From: Leptofilum sp041987425
Lineage (GTDB): Bacteria > Chloroflexota > Anaerolineae > Promineifilales > Promineifilaceae
Assembly (NCBI GenBank): GCA_041987425.1
Contig: JBHIWP010000068.1
Location: forward strand, 1-19,499
Length of the DNA: 19,499 bases
Reading direction: 5' to 3'
Part shown: piece by piece, positions 14,272-19,499 of the stretch
Layout: each line of letters starts with the position of its first letter
Position numbering within the stretch: position 1 is the first letter of the stretch
The notes under the pieces: model-generated
Told to the model about the DNA's origin: nothing
Databases searched by the model: none
Seen by the model: the letters and a program-made list of their open reading frames with translations, nothing else
Position numbers and translations under genes: made by a program

Positions 14272-16083
14272 TTGAAGAAGCAGTGGCAGAAGATTTTCAT
14301 CCTTGGCGGCTTGATTGGCCTTACGGCCGTCATTCTGGTTTTTGCCGTGCAAAGCGTGCGCAGCGATATTAATACCCCGGTTGATCTCAGCCAGCTCCCC
14401 TACGCCCAATCCAATTCGTGCGTTACCTGCCATCCCGGCCGCTACGAGACGTGGCACCAGACGTTCCATCGCACGATGACCCAGCAGGCAAATGAGCAGA
14501 GCATCGTGGGGGACTTTGACGACGCTTCGTATACTTACCAGGGAATTACGTCTTACTTTACGAAGGAAAACGGCCGTTACACCATCGAAACCGTCGCCTT
14601 TGAGCAGCCCGAAAAGTACGACGTGGTCATGACGATCGGTTCCCGCCGGTTTCAGCAGTACGTGACGCAGATTGGTGACCGGCACTTTCGCCTTCCGGTC
14701 GCCTGGCACGTCGAAGAAAAGCGCTGGATTCACCTGAACGGCGGCTTTCTGGACCCGGATGAAACAAGCTTCACCCACCACACGGCCCTGTGGGACGCCA
14801 ACTGCATCTTTTGCCACAACGTTAAGGCTCAGCCAGGCTATGATGCTCAGGCACAAACGTTTGATGCGGCCGTTGCCGAGCTAGGGATCGCCTGCGAAGC
14901 GTGCCACGGCCCGGCCGCTGAGCATATTCAGCGCAACCAAAACCCGCTGCGTCGCTATACGCTCTACCTGGAAGGGCGCGACCCCACGCTGATCTCCCCC
15001 AACGAGCTAGCGCCTCTGCAGCAGGTGCAGCTTTGCGGCCACTGCCACGGGCAGCGCGTGCCCAATCCGCATGAGCGCATCAACCAATTTATGTCCGAAG
15101 GGGACCCTTTTACGGCTGGCGATAACTTAAGCGATTACACCACCCCCATCTGGCTCGACACAGAGCTATTCGGCGTCGGCTTTGCCCAGCGCTTTTGGCA
15201 AGACGGCACGCCCCGCCTCACCGCCTATGAATATCAGGGCTATCTTCTCTCAGCAGAGCACCACGAGAGTGAACTCACCTGCACCTCATGCCACAATATG
15301 CACGGCGGCGATCCGGCGGGAATGATTGACCCGGTCATGCGCGGCAACGAAGGCTGTTTGCAGTGCCACAATGAGATTGAAGCCGACGTGGCAGCCCACA
15401 CCAAACATGCTGTCGACGGGCCGGGAAGCGACTGCTACGCCTGCCACATGCCAGACATCACCTATGGCCTGCTGAATCTTCATCCCACGCACCACATCGA
15501 AAATCCTGACCCCAGCAAAGCCTGGCGCTACAACATGCCGGAAGCCTGCACCCTGTGCCACACGAATGAAACGGCCGTTTGGGCCGCAAATTCCCAGGCG
15601 CAGCTGTTCGGTACCCAACTATCCACGCCCTTACCGAGCGATCCGGCATTCGAAACGGCCGAATCCGTGCGCGCCCTGCTCATGGGCGATGCCGTGCAGC
15701 GCGCCGTCGTCCTGCACGCCCTGGCGCAAGAACGCAGCTACGCCGAAACGGCCGAATCCCAGCTGTGGGTGGTGCCCTTTTTGCTGTTCGCGATGGAGGA
15801 CAATTACCCGGCAATTCGCTTTATCGCCTGGCGCGGGCTGCGCGATGTAACCAGTCGGGCCAACGTCGTTTTACCATTGTATGACTTTGATTATCTGGCT
15901 GAATCGAGCGCGCGCAGCGGCGACCTTCAGCTGTTACATAGCTGGTGGCAGGCGCTGGACAAAGAAAACATTCCGTTTCCAGGAACGGCCGTTCCGCTCA
16001 CCGCCCAATTTGAGTTAGATCAAGCTATTATTGATTCACTCCTGGCCCAACGCAACAACGAACAGATCAACATTGGAGAGTAA
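14272..16083 (+). CDS. Multiheme cytochrome c with eight CXXCH sites (603 aa)
   Basis: This exported redox protein would bind up to eight covalent c-type haems. CXXCH sites lie at residues 50, 178, 208, 255, 337, 362, 388 and 426. The N-terminus (8-28) is a hydrophobic signal or anchor. The first site sits in CVTCHPGRYETWHQTFH, matching the cytochrome c554/c-prime pattern CxxCH-x3-Y-x2-W-x3-H. The C-terminal ~150 residues have no haem sites and look helical and HEAT-like (FAMEDNYPAIRFIAWRGL). The start is TTG at 14272, 11 nt after GGAGG; no better start exists in frame. The next gene begins 9 nt after its stop and encodes a small membrane protein, so a membrane redox complex is likely. Electron donor and acceptor are unknown; quinol, nitrogen or sulfur compounds are all possible. 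Confidence 0.92.
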   Translation: MKKQWQKIFILGGLIGLTAVILVFAVQSVRSDINTPVDLSQLPYAQSNSCVTCHPGRYETWHQTFHRTMTQQANEQSIVGDFDDASYTYQGITSYFTKENGRYTIETVAFEQPEKYDVVMTIGSRRFQQYVTQIGDRHFRLPVAWHVEEKRWIHLNGGFLDPDETSFTHHTALWDANCIFCHNVKAQPGYDAQAQTFDAAVAELGIACEACHGPAAEHIQRNQNPLRRYTLYLEGRDPTLISPNELAPLQQVQLCGHCHGQRVPNPHERINQFMSEGDPFTAGDNLSDYTTPIWLDTELFGVGFAQRFWQDGTPRLTAYEYQGYLLSAEHHESELTCTSCHNMHGGDPAGMIDPVMRGNEGCLQCHNEIEADVAAHTKHAVDGPGSDCYACHMPDITYGLLNLHPTHHIENPDPSKAWRYNMPEACTLCHTNETAVWAANSQAQLFGTQLSTPLPSDPAFETAESVRALLMGDAVQRAVVLHALAQERSYAETAESQLWVVPFLLFAMEDNYPAIRFIAWRGLRDVTSRANVVLPLYDFDYLAESSARSGDLQLLHSWWQALDKENIPFPGTAVPLTAQFELDQAIIDSLLAQRNNEQINIGE

Positions 16084-16092
16084 TCCCCAACT

Positions 16093-16533
16093 ATGAAGAG
16101 AAAATCAACTGGCACAGTAGTAAACAAGCCTGGACGGAGACACGGCCGTTTTGGTTGGACCACCCTGCTGCTCTGGCTCACATTTGGCCTGGTGTTGGAA
16201 ATGCTGCACGGCTTCAAGGTCACTGACTATCTGCTCGACCCAATCCGGCGAGAATTTTGGACGTTGGCCCATTTTCACGGGGTGGCCCTGGCGTTGGTCA
16301 ACCTTGTTTACGTAAGCTGGGCCGAAAATGAAAAGCTGCTCCCAAAACAACAAACCCTGGCCTCATGGGCCTTGATTGGGGGCAGCATTTTAATGCCTGT
16401 TGGCTTTTTCCTGGGCGGGCTGGTTCATTTTGAAGGCGATCCAGGGCTGGGCATCTTTCTAGCGCCACCTGGCGCCCTTCTCATTCTCATCACGGTTTTA
16501 CTGCAAACAATTGCCATCTGGCGCGACGGCTAG
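16093..16533 (+). CDS. Four-helix membrane protein, likely partner of the multiheme cytochrome (146 aa)
   Basis: I do not recognise this family. About four membrane helices are visible (~21-38, ~58-75, ~90-110, ~118-142) after a basic N-terminus (KRKSTGTVVNKPGRR), which should stay in the cytoplasm. Histidines sit at or near helix ends: His39 in EMLHG, His60 and His62 in AHFHG, and His112 in LVHFEGDPG. Such placement can ligate haem b or a quinone site, so a membrane electron-entry subunit for the adjacent cytochrome is attractive. No CXXCH is present, so it carries no c-type haem. The 9-nt gap to the upstream gene and GGAGAG before the ATG support translation in the same operon. Function is inferred from context only. 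Confidence 0.82.
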   Translation: MKRKSTGTVVNKPGRRHGRFGWTTLLLWLTFGLVLEMLHGFKVTDYLLDPIRREFWTLAHFHGVALALVNLVYVSWAENEKLLPKQQTLASWALIGGSILMPVGFFLGGLVHFEGDPGLGIFLAPPGALLILITVLLQTIAIWRDG

Positions 16534-16570
16534 CGAAATATTCACAAACCATCGAATGCTTGCTGCGCCA

Positions 16571-16640
16571 CGCCGCAAAGGACGCAGAGAGCGCCGAGAC
16601 TTCTCTAAAGAAGCACCCGGCGCGCCATGCGCCTTTGCGG
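16571..16640. repeat. Palindromic CCGCAAAGG intergenic repeat between convergent genes
   Basis: CCGCAAAGG (16573-16581) and CCTTTGCGG (16632-16640) are exact inverted arms enclosing smaller inverted pieces (CTTCT/AGAAG around 16600 and GCGCC/GGCGC). The words CGCAAAGGACGCAGAGAGCG resemble a widespread intergenic repeat family that I recall from environmental bacteria. It lies between converging genes ending at 16533 and 16651. It may fold as a branched hairpin in RNA or DNA. No T-tract follows, so it is not called a terminator. Confidence 0.7.
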
Positions 16641-16650
16641 TTAACTGTTT

Positions 16651-18057
16651 TTAAGGTCCCGGCTTGATGTTGGGATTCAGTCGAAACAAGTTCGTTGGAT
16701 CATACTTTTGCTTTAGCTGCGCCAGACGCTCATAGTTCGGACCATAGGCTGCCTGCATCATGGCGTCGCCTTCTTCCTGGAAGCCAGGGAAATTGAGGTA
16801 GCGGCTGCCGTCTGAGTAGTCGGCCATGGCGTCGACAAAGCTGCGCACCCATTCGATATTTACTTGATCGTCGGCGGCCTCTTCCCAATTGGCTTCAGGA
16901 TTGAGCACAAAGGCAGCGTGACGGCCGTAAAAAGCACCGTGCTCGCCATTGAACCGCTTCACCGCGCCACCCACGGGCCATAAATCGGTGGTGCTGTGCT
17001 GCGAAGGCTGCCGGTAGGCATGATCCACAATTCGGTCGATGGCTTCGTCATCCAGGCTCAGCAGATTGAGCGACTTCCAATAGTAGCGCAGCTCACCTGC
17101 CGGATAATCTTCATCAAAAAATTTCTGGGCCTCCACGTAGGGCACCACGCCGCTAAAGTCGGCCAGCGGCTCGTCGCTTAGCGCGCGCAGCGGCCGCATC
17201 GTCGCTTCCCCTTCGGCCTTATCACCCGCGTAGACCGAGACAAACCCGACAAATGGCTGCCCGTGTGTTTTCGCAGGGAATGGCGCCGCGCCGTCCGGCA
17301 CGATGCCCAGAAACGCCAGCGTGCTCACCTCATCTGGGGCAGTGCTGCTGAACTCGCGGAAGAACTGCAAAGCCGCTCTGGCGTGCTCGCCGTGGTGAAA
17401 CACGGCCGTAAAGTATACCTCTGGCCCCACCGGATGCGCCTGGTAAACAAAGTTGGTCACAACGCCAAAGTTGCCGCCGCCGCCGCGCAGCCCCCACAGC
17501 AGATCGCTGTTTTCTTCGGCGCTGGCCTGGACAATACGGCCGTCGGCCGTTACCACTGTTGCCGCCAACAAATTATCGGCGCTTAGGCCGTACTTGTTGC
17601 GCAAATGGCCATAGCCACCACTCAGCGTCAGGCCAGCTATGCCCGTTTCCGAGACGACTCCCAGCGGTACAGCCAGGCCAAACGCCTGAGTTGCCTGGTC
17701 TACATCGGCAATGGTGGCCCCACCACCGGCATAAACCAACCGCCGCGCCTCGTCAACCGAGACACTGCGCATCAAGGAAAGATCGATCACTATTCCGCCG
17801 TCGTTGACGGCATGGCCGGCAACGTTGTGCCCTCCGCCGCGCACCGAAAGCGGCATGCCGGTCTGGCGAGCATAGTTTACCGAGGCCTGAACATCATAAA
17901 CAGTCACGCAGCGGGCGATGAGCGCCGGGCGGCGGTCAATCATGCCGTTCCAGATAGCGCGGGCCTCATCATAATTAGCATCGCCAGGGTAGATCAACTC
18001 TCCCTGGAAATTGTTGGCCAAAACGGCCGTTTCTTTTTCGGCTTCAAGTAACATCAT
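16651..18057 (-). CDS. BBE-type FAD-dependent oxidoreductase (468 aa)
   Basis: This is a flavin oxidase or dehydrogenase of the berberine-bridge / 6-hydroxynicotine oxidase family. The N-terminal PCMH-type FAD domain is complete: SVRGGGHNVAG (71-81; His77 is the expected covalent FAD ligand), GGGATIADVD (111-120) and LRGGGGNFGVVT. The family's second, cysteinyl FAD link should lie near GGYGHLRNKYGL (148-157), where no Cys is present, so single covalent attachment is expected. The C-terminal BBE motif NYERLAQLKQKYDPTNLFRLN is clear. The first ATG at 18057 has AAGGAG 8 nt upstream. It starts 12 nt after the stop of the response regulator gene, so they are probably co-transcribed. Substrate is unknown; family members oxidise alkaloids, sugars and secondary metabolites. 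Confidence 0.93.
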   Translation of the reverse strand: MMLLEAEKETAVLANNFQGELIYPGDANYDEARAIWNGMIDRRPALIARCVTVYDVQASVNYARQTGMPLSVRGGGHNVAGHAVNDGGIVIDLSLMRSVSVDEARRLVYAGGGATIADVDQATQAFGLAVPLGVVSETGIAGLTLSGGYGHLRNKYGLSADNLLAATVVTADGRIVQASAEENSDLLWGLRGGGGNFGVVTNFVYQAHPVGPEVYFTAVFHHGEHARAALQFFREFSSTAPDEVSTLAFLGIVPDGAAPFPAKTHGQPFVGFVSVYAGDKAEGEATMRPLRALSDEPLADFSGVVPYVEAQKFFDEDYPAGELRYYWKSLNLLSLDDEAIDRIVDHAYRQPSQHSTTDLWPVGGAVKRFNGEHGAFYGRHAAFVLNPEANWEEAADDQVNIEWVRSFVDAMADYSDGSRYLNFPGFQEEGDAMMQAAYGPNYERLAQLKQKYDPTNLFRLNPNIKPGP

Positions 18058-18069
18058 TAAACTTACTCC

Positions 18070-18474
18070 TTAACTATTTTCCTGAACAGAATTATGAGCG
18101 ACCACTCCCTCCAACTGGGCCAGCAGCGCCTGCCAGCCGTCGCTTTTTTCCACAAATCCATCGGCGCCTACGTCGGCCGCCAGCTGCCGCGTTTTTTCGT
18201 CTCCGTGGCCGGAAAGCACAATGATCTGAATGTGAGGCGCTCTTTCTTTCAGTAAACGGGTGACGCGAAAGCCATTTTTCTGCGGCAGATCAATGTCCAG
18301 AATCACTACGTCGGGCATTAAGTCGTGGCTGAGCCGAACGGCCGTATCGCCGTCGGCTGCCTCACCCACAATCTGGAAGCCGGGAATTTCTTCCACCAGC
18401 CAGCGCAGCGCCTGCCGCACCGATGGCGCGTCGTCTACCAATAAGATGTTGAGCGGGGTCGTTTGTGTGATCAT
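18070..18474 (-). CDS. Single-domain response regulator (CheY-like, 134 aa)
   Basis: This is a receiver domain with no output domain. Numbered from ATG 18474: acidic pair Asp14-Asp15 (LLVDDAPS), phospho-acceptor Asp60 in ILDIDLP, Ser88 in VLSGHG and Lys110 in VEKSDG, all in the expected order. Upstream starts exist (GTG 18507, ATG 18504) but add a non-conserved tail. The 18474 ATG lies 6 nt after a TATGCT box, so it could be leaderless, though no -35 of good quality fits. A perfect TTGACA is at 18533-18538 on this strand without a good -10 at the right distance. It acts by phosphorylation-dependent protein contact, and no histidine kinase is in the window. It precedes the FAD oxidase gene by 12 nt. 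Start confidence is moderate. Confidence 0.88.
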   Translation of the reverse strand: MITQTTPLNILLVDDAPSVRQALRWLVEEIPGFQIVGEAADGDTAVRLSHDLMPDVVILDIDLPQKNGFRVTRLLKERAPHIQIIVLSGHGDEKTRQLAADVGADGFVEKSDGWQALLAQLEGVVAHNSVQENS

Positions 18475-18589
18475 GCTGCCAGCATAGCGGGGGGAAGCCC
18501 ACATCACATCTGGCAGGGGTCAGCTTTGGCGCTGTCAATTGGGAGGGGGGTAAACCTATCGAAAGTTAGGGGTACGTGGGCTAAGTCTA

Positions 18590-19420
18590 TTACGTAGGGG
18601 CGACCTTCTGTGTGGGCTTTAGCTCCGCCAATAAGTGGCGTGCGAGGTCCTCTGCTTCGCCGCGCTCGCTCTTAAGCGCAAGGGCGTTGATCACAGCTTG
18701 CTTCAAGATGGGCATTGAATAGTCCGGCGCGCGCCGGGCAGCCACTGTGTTATCCATCAGAGCCAGCAGCGCCTCGCCTGGGCTTAGCCTACGGCTCCGC
18801 CAGACTGCCTGTGGCCGGTACCGCGTGACCGCAATCAGGCCCACCGGCAGCGACTCAACCCCCGTTTGGCCACCCAACGATGCGACTGGCGTTTTGTGAC
18901 CCATCTGTTCACCTTCGCGGCGAATGGATAGAGGTATCGGATAGGGGTGCACACGGCCGTGCTTATCCAGCACAGCAAACTCATCCGAATAATAAACAGC
19001 GCCAGCTTCTACCAAAGCTTTTACCAGCGTCGTTTTGCCGCTCATGCTGCGGCCGGGAATAACAATAGCCTGCCCCTGCCAGCCAACTACCCCGGCGTGC
19101 ACAAATAGACGCTCCCGAGCGTGGAGGGCAGTTGATAACTCAGCATGTTTTTCAAATGTCGTCAACAATTGGGAAAAGTCTTGGCACTGTGCCAACAGGC
19201 GTTGACCGCAAAAAAGCAGATGGTTACGGTTTGCCTCTTTGCCCTTCTCGGTCGGAGCAAAATACAGAGAGTAAAGAATATCTGGCTGGCTAGCCGCGGC
19301 GAGCTGCCAGCCATACGGAAGGTGCAAACTGACCTGCTCGAGCGCGGCCGGATCATTGCTCCGCAGGCCAAAATGCAGCCCGTACGCAGCATAGGTCAGT
19401 TGCACAGTCCACTGCCGCAT
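18590..19420 (-). CDS. HprK-like P-loop protein (276 aa)
   Basis: Residues ~105-165 form a P-loop domain like that of HPr kinase: Walker A GRSMSGKTTL (123-132) and a YSDEFAVLD block (144-152), which resembles the HprK acidic metal site. The N-terminal ~100 residues are mixed and unlike classical HprK. True HprK phosphorylates a serine of HPr in sugar control. Shorter relatives often lie in ribosomal-peptide (RiPP) or PqqD-type clusters, where some phosphorylate peptides. No HPr or PTS gene is visible, so a sugar-control role is not supported. The ATG at 19420 follows the stop of the preceding frame by 15 nt and has only a weak ribosome site, which suggests translational coupling to a gene outside the window. 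Confidence 0.82.
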   Translation of the reverse strand: MRQWTVQLTYAAYGLHFGLRSNDPAALEQVSLHLPYGWQLAAASQPDILYSLYFAPTEKGKEANRNHLLFCGQRLLAQCQDFSQLLTTFEKHAELSTALHARERLFVHAGVVGWQGQAIVIPGRSMSGKTTLVKALVEAGAVYYSDEFAVLDKHGRVHPYPIPLSIRREGEQMGHKTPVASLGGQTGVESLPVGLIAVTRYRPQAVWRSRRLSPGEALLALMDNTVAARRAPDYSMPILKQAVINALALKSERGEAEDLARHLLAELKPTQKVAPT

Positions 19421-19435
19421 GCGCTTCTATCAGCT

Positions 19436-19498
19436 CTAAGCAGCCGGTCCTGCAATGTCGATAAGGGTTGTACAGGTGCCGCTGCCGTCTGCGTTTAC
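19436..19498 (-). CDS. Possible 3' end of a gene upstream of the HprK-like gene
   Basis: A frame open to the window edge gives the C-terminal residues VNADGSGTCTTLIDIAGPAA and a TAG at 19436-19438, 15 nt before the HprK-like start. It is too short to prove coding. Its tight spacing and non-random composition make an operon gene plausible. The full gene would lie beyond base 19499. Confidence 0.35.
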   Translation of the reverse strand, partial: VNADGSGTCTTLIDIAGPAA

Positions 19499-19499
19499 A

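Larger units (their letters stand above)
117..18960. repeat. Dispersed palindromic octamer ACGGCCGT (29 copies)
   Basis: Exact copies start at 117, 524, 1399, 2434, 2821, 3989, 4590, 5119, 5722, 7106, 7747, 7862, 8387, 8565, 8960, 10061, 10530, 10809, 14323, 14570, 15571, 15985, 16142, 16921, 17402, 17536, 18023, 18338 and 18953. Twelve extend to AACGGCCGTT. Twenty-seven lie in genes and two between genes (2821 in a terminator stem, 3989 in a promoter spacer). In genes it is read in more than one frame (Asn-Gly-Arg, Thr-Ala-Val and others), so protein sequence does not explain it. Base composition predicts about 0.4 copies. Confidence 0.9.

Noticed and set aside
14056..14856. 266-aa open frame on the minus strand opposite the cytochrome gene
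   Set aside because: It overlaps the haem-binding region of a clear cytochrome and lacks any recognisable motif.
16651..18057. Bicovalent FAD attachment as in berberine bridge enzyme
   Set aside because: The expected cysteine is absent in GGYGHLRNKYGL; only the His77 link is supported.
18504..18538. Promoter of the response regulator using the perfect TTGACA at 18533-18538
   Set aside because: No acceptable -10 box at 16-18 nt; the TATGCT box is too far away.

Overview
This window probably comes from a member of the Chloroflexota (Anaerolineae-like). That assignment is an inference, not proven from the sequence. It rests on the gene mix: an orphan UgpC-type sugar ABC ATPase, a eukaryote-like Ser/Thr kinase, an FHA-winged-helix regulator, a DprE1-like FAD oxidase, a berberine-bridge-type FAD oxidase and a C554-like multiheme cytochrome. 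Three kinds of degenerate intergenic repeat are also present (CAGTAAT heptamers, ATCNGC decamers, and a CCGCAAAGG palindrome). No tRNA, rRNA, CRISPR array or complete insertion sequence was seen.

Layout. 1-2259 (+): the 3' end of a DprE1-like FAD-linked oxidase, then an unrecognised helical membrane protein. 2251-2364: an inverted CAGT repeat that supplies the last codons of both converging genes. 2359-5394 (-): a small unrecognised protein, a UgpC-type ATPase with its own strong promoter and terminator, an InsA-like zinc-ribbon/HTH protein, and a membrane-anchored Ser/Thr kinase. The kinase is transcribed divergently from an FHA plus winged-helix regulator (5562-6206), which ends in a perfect 20-bp-stem bidirectional terminator. 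6273-10657 (-): an unrecognised 362-aa protein, a 565-aa Rossmann-fold protein and an acetyl-CoA C-acetyltransferase. 10770-11897 (+): a membrane-anchored serine beta-lactamase-like hydrolase. 12143-14059 (+): an AT-rich, unrecognised 638-aa helical protein that looks foreign. 14272-16533 (+): a two-gene electron-transfer unit, an eight-haem-site cytochrome c and a four-helix membrane protein with conserved-looking histidines. 16651-19420 (-): an HprK-like P-loop protein, a single-domain response regulator and a BBE-type FAD oxidase.

Working together. The clearest functional pairing is the divergent kinase and FHA-wHTH regulator: a membrane kinase could phosphorylate a partner and so control an FHA-bearing transcription factor. 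The cytochrome and four-helix protein probably form one redox complex at the membrane. The response regulator and the FAD oxidase are 12 nt apart and probably co-transcribed.

The most striking signal is not a gene. The palindromic octamer ACGGCCGT occurs 29 times by hand count, roughly 70 times chance expectation. It occurs in all functional contexts, in more than one reading frame and on genes of both strands, but is absent from 10817-14322, the stretch holding the AT-rich gene. Several promoters match the sigma-70 consensus well, and at least two sit so close to the start codon that the transcripts should be leaderless.
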